DNA from: Pirellulaceae bacterium
GTDB taxonomy: Bacteria > Planctomycetota > Planctomycetia > Pirellulales > Pirellulaceae
DNA length: 64,000 nucleotides
Direction of reading: 5' to 3'
Assembly: GCA_019636375.1 (NCBI GenBank)
Contig: JAHBXS010000003.1
Span: 372,001-436,000 of the forward strand
In this document: in pieces, positions 1 to 7,553 of the stretch
How positions within the stretch are numbered: the stretch's first letter is position 1
Layout: each line of letters opens with the position of its first letter
Position numbers and translations under genes: made by a program
Notes under the pieces: model-generated
The model's input: the letters and a program-made list of their open reading frames with translations, nothing else
Databases searched by the model: none
Told to the model about the DNA's origin: nothing

Positions 1-444
1 CATTAGATCGGTCAAGCTTCTAGGCCTATCACCGAAGTGCGTTTTCCATTTTGAAGCAGTCGCACTCCACCAATCCTGCGCGGCGCTGAGACGATCGCTT
101 TCTGGGAGTTGGGCAGCAACCGAGTCAGGATGGCTTCGGGAGAATGTGGCCGCATAAGGTGCAACGCGGTCGTCGAAATGGATTAGCCCGTACCCTGCAG
201 AACAAACCCAGACGTCAATTTTAAAGTAGGACGATTCCAGAGCCCGGACGTTTGCCCAATGGTCGCCTGCATATAAGTCCGCGACTCGTACGCATTCCCG
301 CCAGTGACGGTTGGTGCGAGTTTGCCACTCTTGAATGCGCTCCCGAATCGACACCCCTGGTACGTTGCGAAGTTGACATTCAACAGCAACTGGATGCCGC
401 TTATCCTTGGTGCAAGTGACAACGACATTGACAACTTCACTCAT
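1..444 (-). CDS. partial YaaA/DUF6884-like protein in the queE-queD operon
   Basis: An open frame starts at the ATG at 442-444, behind a GAAGGGG-like ribosome site, and runs off the left edge; 148 codons are visible. The reading begins MSEVVNVVVTCTKDKRHPVA and later has LYAGDHW and VCSAGYGLI followed by VAPYAATFS. This pattern (beta strand with a Cys near the N terminus, an LY element, then a 'SAxxGLI...pY..TF' block) resembles the YaaA (DUF328)/DUF6884 group. It lies 34 bases after queD on the same strand, so it is probably cotranscribed with queE and queD. DUF328-type proteins (DpdC) occur in 7-deazaguanine DNA modification clusters as I recall, which would fit the neighbours. The family assignment is inference from a short motif and the C terminus is missing. 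Confidence 0.6.
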   Translation of the reverse strand, partial: MSEVVNVVVTCTKDKRHPVAVECQLRNVPGVSIRERIQEWQTRTNRHWRECVRVADLYAGDHWANVRALESSYFKIDVWVCSAGYGLIHFDDRVAPYAATFSRSHPDSVAAQLPESDRLSAAQDWWSATASKWKTHFGDRPRSLTDLM

Positions 445-478
445 CTCGTCACCCCTTCAAGTAATCGTAAACTCGCTG

Positions 479-841
479 TCATTCGTGCTCTCCTCGATAG
501 GTGCAACCACAGGTACACGTCTCGCAGACAACAACTTTGGACAACAAAGCAAGCGAAGGTTTTAGATTTCGCCAAATCCAAATCGCGATGTTTTCGCTTG
601 TTGGATTCTCAAGGCCCGCAATTTCGTTTAGGTAGTAGTGATCCAAACGATCGAGCAGCGGCTTGAATGCAACCTTGATGTCAGCAAAATCGATAACCCA
701 TCCTGTATATGGATCAACGGGACCTTCGACATGAATCTCTACGCGAAAGGAATGACCATGCAGACGACCACATTTGTGGCCCTCAGGGACATTCGGTAAA
801 TGGTGGGCCGCCTCGAATCGAAACTCTTTGTAAAGATCCAT
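479..841 (-). CDS. queD: 6-carboxy-5,6,7,8-tetrahydropterin synthase (QueD)
   Basis: QueD converts 7,8-dihydroneopterin triphosphate to 6-carboxytetrahydropterin, an early cytosolic step to preQ0. The 120-residue protein is the normal length of a short bacterial QueD. It has the zinc histidines in FEAAHHLPN and [12 protein letters not shown], the catalytic Cys in HKCGRLHGH, and the substrate-binding Glu in the PTSENIA segment. It lies 15 bases downstream of queE and 34 bases upstream of the partial YaaA-like gene, all on the minus strand. The product could feed tRNA queuosine (a tgt gene is present at 32155) or a DNA modification. The C-terminal CTCGC cluster is slightly unusual but the core motifs are complete. 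Confidence 0.93.
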   Translation of the reverse strand: MDLYKEFRFEAAHHLPNVPEGHKCGRLHGHSFRVEIHVEGPVDPYTGWVIDFADIKVAFKPLLDRLDHYYLNEIAGLENPTSENIAIWIWRNLKPSLALLSKVVVCETCTCGCTYRGEHE

Positions 842-856
842 TTGTTCAATCCTTTC

Positions 857-1504
857 CTATGGCAGCCCAATTAACTTGTGTGTTTGAAGACTTAGCTCCC
901 ATCGCGGATGCTCCAAGCAATACTTAACTGCAAGGCGAGTGTTATCTTCTTGGCGGGGGCCATCCATCGGTTGAAGGAAAAAGCGTTGGAAATCGAGATT
1001 CGTGTATCTTGCGGGATCGACGCCAACTTGTGGAAAAACCAACTTCAATTCATCGCCCGCGGTCAGCACCAGTGACGCGTTAGCCTTGGGACTTACGCAG
1101 ATCCAATCGATGCCGGGTGGCGGCAGTTTCGTTCCGTTCGTTTCGATGGCGACGGTAAAGCTTAGAGCGTGCAACGCCTCGACCAAATCTGAGTCGAGTT
1201 GAAGCAAGGGTTCGCCACCAGTGCAGACAACCAGTTTATTGCCCATCCATTCGCCAGCCTCATTGCTAGGCCAGCAATCATCAATCGCATTCGATAGGTC
1301 GGCGGCAGATTGATACACGCCACCCTGAGGTCCATTGGTGCCGACAAAATCCGTGTCGCAGAACTGACAAATTGCTTTGTGACGATCTTCCTTCCGGCCA
1401 GTCCACAAGTTGCACCCAGTGAACCGACAGAACACAGCTGGCCGACCAGCATACGCTCCTTCACCCTGCAGCGTGTAGTAGATCTCTTTAATCGAGTAAC
1501 TCAT
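857..1504 (-). CDS. queE: 7-carboxy-7-deazaguanine synthase (QueE), radical SAM
   Basis: QueE is a radical SAM enzyme that rearranges 6-carboxytetrahydropterin into 7-carboxy-7-deazaguanine, the step after QueD. The 215-residue protein has the expanded QueE cluster motif C-x14-C-x2-C, running from GCNLW to CQFCDTDF, the SAM-binding CTGGEP motif and the ETNGT strand. I chose the ATG at 1502-1504 (MSYSIKEIYY) because GAAGG lies about eight bases upstream; the frame is open seven codons further but without a ribosome site. It is first in the queE-queD-YaaA-like run. queC and queF, needed to finish preQ0/preQ1, are not in this window. Confidence 0.93.
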   Translation of the reverse strand: MSYSIKEIYYTLQGEGAYAGRPAVFCRFTGCNLWTGRKEDRHKAICQFCDTDFVGTNGPQGGVYQSAADLSNAIDDCWPSNEAGEWMGNKLVVCTGGEPLLQLDSDLVEALHALSFTVAIETNGTKLPPPGIDWICVSPKANASLVLTAGDELKLVFPQVGVDPARYTNLDFQRFFLQPMDGPRQEDNTRLAVKYCLEHPRWELSLQTHKLIGLP

Positions 1505-2146
1505 GCCAATCGCCTTCAGATACAAACTAAAAACTAGCTATGGAATAAAACGAGAGTATGTCATCTGTCCATTGCATGTCAGTTAGCAGGGACCTTACTA
1601 CCAACGTCCCCCAAATTTGCGAAAAGACTCTTGAGTCGACTCAGCGAAGGATGGTGATGCTGGGAATACAAGAGTTTCGGATAATGCAAAAAAACGCGAT
1701 TGGCGTATTCATTAAGAGTCTATCCGACAAATCAGTAAAAACCGCAACTGACGACTTACGGCTAATGGATTTAGGATCAGTTCCTCGTTTGCAGCATCCA
1801 ATTTGAACACTCTAAGTAATCGTCCAACCTTCACCATCACCTTTACACTAAACCAAAAAACTACTCTAAAACCGAACGCTCTGTCAAGCACCTAACTGCG
1901 CAAAATTCAAACACACTCCACTTGCAGTTAATGGTTGAGCCCGCAAACCGGACACTTTGCTGCAATTTTCTTTCTTCAGCCTCGTCAATCCTTCCTAAAA
2001 TTACGGAATTTGGTGAGGTCTTGACGAACTGAAACCGGTGATCAGCGAGAAGTGTCAAAATCGTCACTTCTCACTGGACGCAAGGGTTTCATTCGATGAT
2101 CAAACGAAATCCCACTGGTTCACCCAGCGGATTTTTCGGTTTCTCG
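1505..2146. other. intergenic, no supported gene
   Basis: About 640 bases between queE and the first MITE-like element. Short open frames exist (for example 1558-1806 plus), but none has a recognisable motif, ribosome site or supporting neighbour. The queE-operon promoter should lie at its left end; I could not pick a convincing -35/-10 pair. Confidence 0.5.
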
Positions 2147-2280
2147 CTAGTGGTCCGTCAACATTTAAATTTAGGGTGTCGCGTCAGCCTGAGGACAGGC
2201 TGACCTACTGTAGCCGCCGCTGTCCCCAGCGGTTGAGCTTTGCTACATCAACCCTAACTTTTATCTTTGACAAAGCACTA
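2147..2280 (+). repeat. MITE-like repeat, copy A
   Basis: A 134-bp element repeated in inverted orientation at 41840-41973 with about three mismatches. It is bounded by CTAG and has imperfect 13-bp terminal inverted repeats (CTAGTGGTCCGTC at one end, CTAGTGCTTTGTC at the other when read inward). Inside are two hairpins: GTCAGCCTG-AGGA-CAGGCTGAC and a CCGCTG/CAGCGG stem. No protein is encoded. The features fit a non-autonomous mobile element or a REP/BIME-like unit. Confidence 0.85.
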
Positions 2281-2363
2281 GACGTGATTGTCCTGGATCG
2301 ATACGGTATTCAATCCCGGTGGACTTGGGGTCGGCTGGTAGAAATCGTAACCCGATGCGTTAG

Positions 2364-2657
2364 TTTTGAAGTTGCGATTTTTCAGGGTGTAGCACCCTAA
2401 ACACGTTAAGGCCTTTTATTTGGTCCCCAACCGGCTTGTCCGGTTGGATTCCAAGTTTGAAAGCTAGAAGCGGAATTCGAATGTTTTTCCGCCTCCTCCC
2501 CAGCACACGCCGCCTTCGGCGGCGTGTGCTGGGGAGGAGGCGGAGGGGGATGGATCGCTCCGATCCTAGCCTTCAAGCTTATTCACCCACAAGATGAACT
2601 CGTGGGGGTCTACATCACTTTTACAGTCATACACACGCGAAAATCGCAACTTCAAAA
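2364..2657. repeat. 18-bp inverted repeat pair around a repeat-rich spacer
   Basis: TTTTGAAGTTGCGATTTT at 2364-2381 recurs as its reverse complement at 2640-2657. Both copies carry the word TGCGTTAG next to the repeat. The 260-bp interior holds the long hairpin at 2489-2543 and no supported gene. The right arm abuts the end of the RhuM relic. Confidence 0.7.
2489..2543. repeat. perfect 26-bp GC-rich stem with 3-base loop
   Basis: The left arm (2489-2514) is the exact reverse complement of the right arm (2518-2543), with a TTC loop. The arms are dominated by the blocks CCTCCTCCCC and GGGGAGGAGG. A T-A pair extends it by one. It would form a very stable hairpin on either strand. It has a short T run on its left side, so it could act as a terminator for minus-strand transcription of the RhuM relic. 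Confidence 0.85.
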
Positions 2658-3203
2658 TGCGTTAGCGAAGGAATTTTCGACGCCCCTCGTTGGCACTTCG
2701 GGTTGCGATGAGATGAATCGTCGCTCGCTGGCCCGAATCTCGCGGATGCGTTCAAGCAGCTCGTCGAAGTAGTCCTTGCCAAACCGCTTGTTCAGCTTGA
2801 GCCGCTCATCGTCGAGGACGAATCCCTTGATGATGAACTCCCGCAGCGTTTGGGTAGCCCAAATGCGGAACTGGGTGGCCTGGGCACTGTTGACCCGGTA
2901 ACCCACCGAAATGATTGCGTCGAGGCTGTAGAACTCGATTTCCCGACGAACTTCGCGGTTTCCCTCGGTTTGAACTCTTCGAATTTTTCGAAGAGTTGCC
3001 TCTGGGGTCAGTTCGCCGGACGCGTAAATTTCCTTTAGGTGGTAACTTACGGTGTGGATCTCGACCCCGAAAAGCTCGGCGATCCGTTTCTGGTTCATCC
3101 AGAACGTCTCCTGTTCGTAGAGCACTTCGACCCGCACCGCCCCCTCGGACGCTTGGTAGAAGATCAGTTCTCCTTCGAAGGAATCATCAGGCAAGTTGCT
3201 CAT
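2652..3203 (-). pseudogene. truncated RhuM-family (virulence_RhuM) relic
   Basis: The 183-residue frame opens as a RhuM-family protein: GELIFYQ near the N terminus, FWMNQKRIAELFGVEIHTVS resembling a helix-turn-helix, FYSLDAIISVGYRVNS, FRIWATQTLREFIIKGFVLDDERLK, and YFDELLERIREIRASERRF. Full-length members, as I recall, run to about 330 residues with a second domain after the RIREIRASERRF block. Here the frame diverges after that block into an unrelated tail and stops at the arm of an inverted repeat (2640-2657). It is therefore probably a 3'-truncated remnant. RhuM proteins are typical accessory genes. Molecular function is unknown. Confidence 0.75.
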
Positions 3204-3521
3204 TCGACCTCCAAAAATGACATACCTTGGCTAACTGTTTCAACTCTCCACCTGCTGGGTCGAGGATCGACTCGTTCACGGATTCGCCACCTTTTGGATA
3301 GCGAATTTCTGAGTAAACGTACCCAAACGCCCTTTCCGCCTTCATCCTTAAAATCATCCGTAACCGTTCACGGCATTGCAGAACAATTGTCCCCAATTGT
3401 TCGGGCGTATCGCGGATGGTCCCGATCCGGGTATCGAACAATTGGGGACAATTGTTCTACATTCACGCCAATCTGTTTGATACCGTGAAAGGAAACAAAA
3501 AAACTTTACCACAGAAAACGA
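3204..3521. other. intergenic, palindromic repeats only
   Basis: 318 bases with no supported gene. It contains two copies of the GAACAATTG palindrome (3381-3402 and 3436-3457) and the word CCGTTCACGG shared with the repeat cluster at 7363-7550. An open frame at 3187-3441 minus overlaps the RhuM start and is not credible. Confidence 0.55.
3381..3457. repeat. paired GAACAATTG palindromes
   Basis: GAACAATTG-TCCC-CAATTGTTC at 3381-3402 and GAACAATTG-GGGA-CAATTGTTC at 3436-3457 are each 9-bp stems with 4-base loops, and are inverted copies of one another. A third, slightly degenerate copy lies at 7524-7546, just past the end of the HEAT/TPR gene. All are in intergenic DNA. Confidence 0.8.
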
Positions 3522-6500
3522 CTACTTCAAAATTGGTGGCGATGTGGAGAGGGGTTCGGTCGAGAGGCTGACGGGGCGGAAGATGCCGCCGGAACCGTAC
3601 CAATCGTAGACGGCGATGGCGATTTGGAGGTCTTCACCTGGACGGATGTGCTCCGATATGTCAAGACTGACTCGTAGCTCGAAGGCGGTCTGCTTGGTTT
3701 CACGATCTCCCAAACTCGCGACCTTGACGCCGTTCACATACACGTCGGCGTAATCGTCGACGCCGGTGAAGTTCAAATAAGTCGTCGGCGAATGATAGTC
3801 CGCCGGAATTGCGACCCGCTTGCGGTACCAGGCCCAATGATCAAGCGCAGGATAGCCTTGACTCTCCCAATGCCGATCGATTCCAATCGTGCTCCACTCA
3901 GAATCGTCGAACTCAGAGGCAAACCAGCCTTCTGTAACCCCTACTTGGTCGCCATCCGGTCGAAACTGCCATCGCTCTTGCGCGAGCGAGCGGATTTGGC
4001 GATTCAATTCCCGCTCCAATGTCGCGAGGTTTTCCAGTGCTTCGGTTGGTTGCCGGTTATCGGGGAAACGTTGCACAAGTTGTTCTAGCCAACGCTCCAA
4101 CAACCAACGCCCGGCAGCGTTCGTCGCTCCACGATGATTCAAACTCGACACCAGCAACTCACCCCGCTCGCCGACATGCATCCGGAAGGCCAACCCGTGG
4201 GTGCGGACCTCGCGCATATCGTGGTTGTCCCACAACAGCACGAGCGGATCGATGGAACTTAAATAATGGTCAAGCTGCGGGACGACCGGCCCCGCCAAAT
4301 CAAAATGTTGCAACTCGACCAACATGTTTTGCGCGACATTCTCGTTGAGAAAAGGGGTCAGACCCTTTTGTCCGTTCAGCGAAAACGGTTGGTGCCAAGT
4401 TTCTCCGTCATGCGGCATGGCGACCAACGAGCCACGCAAGAACCAGTGGTCTTGTACGGCGAAACTACCAGGACCTCCGTCGGGCAACAACAACACTCGT
4501 GCCCCCTGACGGAGAGCCTCCAACAGTTCGCGATCTAATTTGCGAGTGACGATGATCGCCGAATTGACATCGGCTGACTCGACGACTTCGATTGGCAGGT
4601 CGGCGATAAGCGATTGTGCTGACGGGTGAACGACGGCTTTTACTGCCGCTGGATTTTTCTGGGCTTGCGGAAAGGCCCACACCGGCCAAGCGTTAGTCGC
4701 CAGCGTTTTTGTGTTCGTGCGCCAGGTTGCGTGCAGCGTCAAGCGTTGCGGCCGGGCCTCGGTTGGAATCGGAATTGTCATGACTAAGGGATCGGTCCCC
4801 GACGCCGAAGTCACATGTTGAGAGCCCGACCAAAGAGAAATCCCTGCGGCGTTGCGGAGACTCACCTCCAGCCACGAGCCCGCCGCGACTCCGGCTAAGT
4901 CCTTAGGGAACAACTCCACTCGTGCCACTTCGCCCCCCCAAAAACTGCGACGATCGTTTTCGGTCCGCAACAGGATCATGCGGTCCCCTTGAAAGCTCCA
5001 TTCTTCAGGAGTGTGTTTCGGCTCCCCCGCGTAATCGATCAGCCCCATCGCCGCCTTGGGGAAATCCCGAATCACGCTGACCACATACGCCCCGTGGGGG
5101 ACCTCGCGATGGAAGACCTCGATTTGGAACTTTCGCATCAGTTGGCCGTAATGTCGTGAGTGGGGGAGGAGTGCCTGCGGATCAAACTTTCGCCCGCGCT
5201 TTGCGGCAAGTTCCGCCAATTCGGTCTGCCAACGCAATTGATCGGCAACGGCCCAGGCTCCATGTGCCGGGTTCTCGGCGGCAAAGCGAATGGCCTCTTC
5301 CGTCGGAACGGTCCAGGTGTCTGCCGCGATCGCTTCCCCTAGCGCGAGCGGCATCACAGGCCGCGCAGCGATGTAACGCTTGAGCCGAGCCAACGTCGCC
5401 ACCCAATTATGATTGTTCCCGTAGGGATGATCGTCGTAGAAATCGTGGACGCGATTCCAAGAAATCCAACTACTGTCGTCCTCGACAATCGCTCCAGGGA
5501 TCATCGTTTTGCATTTGTTGTACAGCGAACGGATGACGTTGATGTCGGCACTGGGCCCGGTTTCACAAGTCAAACTGCGGAGAACAATCGAGGGATGATT
5601 GCGATCGAATTCGAAAAACTCGGCGTACTCCCGTTCCAAGTCAGCCAAATGTTGCTGGTCCAATTTTGGGTGCCAGGTCGGATACTCCATCCAAGCCAAC
5701 ATCCCCAGTTCGTCACACAGCTCCAGATAGCGTTTGGGGGGGACCCACAAACAGAACTTCATCATGTTGAAGCCCCGTTCTTGGGCAAAGCGAATTTCGT
5801 CTCGCATCCAGGCTTCGTCGAGCGAAGGTGCGACGCTCGGCGGAGCATAGCCCCAATTCAAGACGCCGCGAATTGAAATCGGTTCTCCGTTAAGTACAAA
5901 CGCATCACCTCGCGTCACAAATTCCCGTACGCCAAAGGGGACGACATGTTCGTCGAGTAAGTCGCCTTCTTCCGCATGGACTCGAATCCGCAAGGCGTAA
6001 CGTTGGGGGTCCGCCGGGCTCCAGGGTTTCCAGGGCTGGGGCAACTTGATCGTGCCACCCCAAATTTCATCGCGGAAAAATCCGCTTGAACCGAGAATCC
6101 GAGGCGAACCAGTAAAGTTCACCCACTCGCCGTTCAATACCTCCCACGCAGCGGGTTCACCGTTTCGATCAAGTTCGGTCAGGGCCACTTCGATCGAGAC
6201 CACGCGATCACTTTCCAGACTGAGCGGAGCGACAAAACTGAGGCTCTGTTCGGCCAATTTGGGAAACACCCCAATCGCATCCTTAACAAGGACTGCTGGC
6301 GGGGCGAGTTGCAACGCCACCGGCTGCCAAATCCCGCCGAAGTGATTGGTCACGATGGGGAGGAACCCTTGCGTGTTGTGCCCCACCCGCTCGTCGACTT
6401 CCACGGCCAACACAAACGGCTGATCCAAATCCCGCTCGTTGATCGGGACGGTCAAATCGACGGTGAACGGAGTCCAGCCGCCAAGGTGCTCGGCCACAAG

Positions 6501-6827
6501 GATGTCGTTGGCGAAGACTTTGGCATGGGTGGCGACGGCGGCGAAGCGGACGAGTTTTCGTCCTTCGGCTTCTAAAAATTCGGCGGGAAGTTTGGTTTTG
6601 TACAGCGAGACGCCATCAAAGTTGACATCGATTTGGTCTTCGATGGTTCCTGGGACTATGATCGGTTGAAAGCTCTTGCCGCCGTCGAGGGAGACGGACC
6701 AATCGGTTAAGTCTCGATTGGTTTGACCAACGAGGGGCGAAATGACATAGCTCAGAATGGCTAGAAAGAAAACGCAGGTCAATCGAGGCACTGAAACTTC
6801 TCCCGGAAGCGATGATGGATTCGACAT
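3522..6827 (-). CDS. secreted glycoside hydrolase family 2-like protein
   Basis: The 1101-residue protein should hydrolyse a beta-glycosidic bond outside the cytoplasm. I start it at the ATG at 6825-6827 because a signal peptide follows directly (VPRLTCVFFLAILSYVISPL). Longer upstream reading is encoded by intergenic palindromes. Order: signal peptide 1-35; N-terminal sugar-binding sandwich about 55-180; immunoglobulin-like domain to about 300; TIM barrel from RGVLNWGYAPP near 320. Candidate acid/base is Glu422 in LTCETG (family members usually have NE, here CE) and candidate nucleophile is Glu498 in LALGEA. A second GH2-N-like jelly-roll sits at the C terminus (TTYLNFTGVDDYADVYVNGV). Substrate cannot be read from sequence. 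Confidence 0.85.
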   Translation of the reverse strand: MSNPSSLPGEVSVPRLTCVFFLAILSYVISPLVGQTNRDLTDWSVSLDGGKSFQPIIVPGTIEDQIDVNFDGVSLYKTKLPAEFLEAEGRKLVRFAAVATHAKVFANDILVAEHLGGWTPFTVDLTVPINERDLDQPFVLAVEVDERVGHNTQGFLPIVTNHFGGIWQPVALQLAPPAVLVKDAIGVFPKLAEQSLSFVAPLSLESDRVVSIEVALTELDRNGEPAAWEVLNGEWVNFTGSPRILGSSGFFRDEIWGGTIKLPQPWKPWSPADPQRYALRIRVHAEEGDLLDEHVVPFGVREFVTRGDAFVLNGEPISIRGVLNWGYAPPSVAPSLDEAWMRDEIRFAQERGFNMMKFCLWVPPKRYLELCDELGMLAWMEYPTWHPKLDQQHLADLEREYAEFFEFDRNHPSIVLRSLTCETGPSADINVIRSLYNKCKTMIPGAIVEDDSSWISWNRVHDFYDDHPYGNNHNWVATLARLKRYIAARPVMPLALGEAIAADTWTVPTEEAIRFAAENPAHGAWAVADQLRWQTELAELAAKRGRKFDPQALLPHSRHYGQLMRKFQIEVFHREVPHGAYVVSVIRDFPKAAMGLIDYAGEPKHTPEEWSFQGDRMILLRTENDRRSFWGGEVARVELFPKDLAGVAAGSWLEVSLRNAAGISLWSGSQHVTSASGTDPLVMTIPIPTEARPQRLTLHATWRTNTKTLATNAWPVWAFPQAQKNPAAVKAVVHPSAQSLIADLPIEVVESADVNSAIIVTRKLDRELLEALRQGARVLLLPDGGPGSFAVQDHWFLRGSLVAMPHDGETWHQPFSLNGQKGLTPFLNENVAQNMLVELQHFDLAGPVVPQLDHYLSSIDPLVLLWDNHDMREVRTHGLAFRMHVGERGELLVSSLNHRGATNAAGRWLLERWLEQLVQRFPDNRQPTEALENLATLERELNRQIRSLAQERWQFRPDGDQVGVTEGWFASEFDDSEWSTIGIDRHWESQGYPALDHWAWYRKRVAIPADYHSPTTYLNFTGVDDYADVYVNGVKVASLGDRETKQTAFELRVSLDISEHIRPGEDLQIAIAVYDWYGSGGIFRPVSLSTEPLSTSPPILK
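4349..4370. repeat. repeat-like palindrome inside the GH2 coding sequence
   Basis: AAAAGGGGTCAGACCCTTTT is a near-palindrome matching the core of the intergenic repeat family at 29182-29280 and 37222-37322. On the minus strand it encodes QKGLTPF in frame. This may be a repeat fragment domesticated in a gene or a chance likeness. Confidence 0.5.
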
Positions 6828-6947
6828 AGTACTTAATTCTATCACAGAAGGGGACGAGTCGTTTAACGAATCTCGGGTCTGGGAGTGAACGCACCGGTCT
6901 GGCAAAAGTTGGACAGGACAGTCAATCATTTTGATCAAGTCGTGATT

Positions 6948-7291
6948 GCCCAACGGGCTTGAGTCTCCCAGCCCAGGGCAGAGCGTAGGTTCGATGATCA
7001 TCGAACCTACGCGACGCCCTGGGTTATCGATGCACCAATGTTTCTTCCGGCCCAACGGGCCAACAGATCAAAACATTGAGGTTAATCATGCCGACCAGAA
7101 TAAGGCATTTGCTTTGCAGGCATCATATCATTTTTGATTATTGATTGTGTTTTGGAGGTTGGTGAAGGTGATCAGTTGCCCGTTGGGCCGAAGATTGTCG
7201 GGTGCGAATCGTGCCCCAGGGCGGCGCGGGATTTCGTTCTGCGAACTCAAGCCGGCTTTGCCCTGGGCTGGGAGACTCAAGCCCTTCGGGC
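6948..7291. repeat. inverted-repeat-bounded element with 30-bp palindrome
   Basis: The left arm (GCCCAACGGGCTTGAGTC, continuing through CCCAGCCCAGGGC) recurs inverted at 7260-7291 with few mismatches. At 6983-7012 lies a perfect 30-bp palindrome (centre TGATCA, flanked by TTCGA and TCGAA). A related fragment appears at 50820-50850. No coding potential beyond chance frames. Confidence 0.75.
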
Positions 7292-7362
7292 AAACCGGTT
7301 CTACACCTCAGTTGAGTTTTAATAAAACGGTCTCACACTCGTTCCTGCTGACACGAAACTAA

Positions 7363-7490
7363 CCGTTCACGGAGTGAACGGCCACGTGGCTTTTCACTCC
7401 GTGAAAAGTCGGGCACACTGAAGGAACATTTCTCGACATACCGCTCGGATATGTGATTTGCCAAAGCGGGACTTGGTTAAGTCCTAACGA
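7363..7490. repeat. TTCACTCCGTGAA palindrome element, intron-free copy
   Basis: Two hairpin words, CCGTTCACGGAGTGAACGG (7363-7381) and CTTTTCACTCCGTGAAAAG (7390-7408), flank a central CACGTG. The following ~80 bases (including ATGTGATTTGCCAAAGC) resemble the bases after the right flank of the group II intron (18437-18512). This appears to be the unoccupied form of the intron's target. Confidence 0.75.
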
Positions 7491-7523
7491 CGATTCCGTG
7501 AACGGTAACAAACCGGCAACTCT

Positions 7524-7546
7524 GAAACAATTGAGGACAATTGTTC
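7524..7546. terminator. palindrome at the end of the PSD1-DUF1501-HEAT/TPR operon
   Basis: GAAACAATTG-AGGA-CAATTGTTC, the third copy of the GAACAATTG hairpin family, lies 8 bases past the HEAT/TPR stop codon. Position suggests a transcription end or mRNA-stabilising hairpin, but there is no strong U tract, so a terminator role is inference. Confidence 0.4.
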
Positions 7547-7553
7547 TACAAAC

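Larger units (their letters stand above)
6828..7553. other. repeat-only intergenic region
   Basis: About 725 bases between the GH2 start and the end of the HEAT/TPR gene. It holds a 30-bp perfect palindrome (6983-7012), an inverted pair of roughly 28-bp arms (6948-6980 and 7260-7291), the unoccupied version of the palindrome that hosts the group II intron (7363-7408 with its tail to about 7490), and a GAACAATTG palindrome (7524-7546). No gene was found. Confidence 0.75.

Noticed and set aside
1558..1806. Small plus-strand frame after queE
   Set aside because: No ribosome site, motif or supporting neighbour.
3187..3441. 84-residue open frame near the RhuM relic
   Set aside because: Overlaps the RhuM start, runs through a palindromic repeat and shows no motif.
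6828..7055. Extended N terminus of the GH2 gene (76 extra residues)
   Set aside because: The extension is read from intergenic palindromes and has no signal peptide; the ATG at 6827 is followed directly by one.
3381..7546. Possible CRISPR array from the repeated palindromes
   Set aside because: Copies are few, irregularly spaced and inverted, with no spacers and no cas genes.
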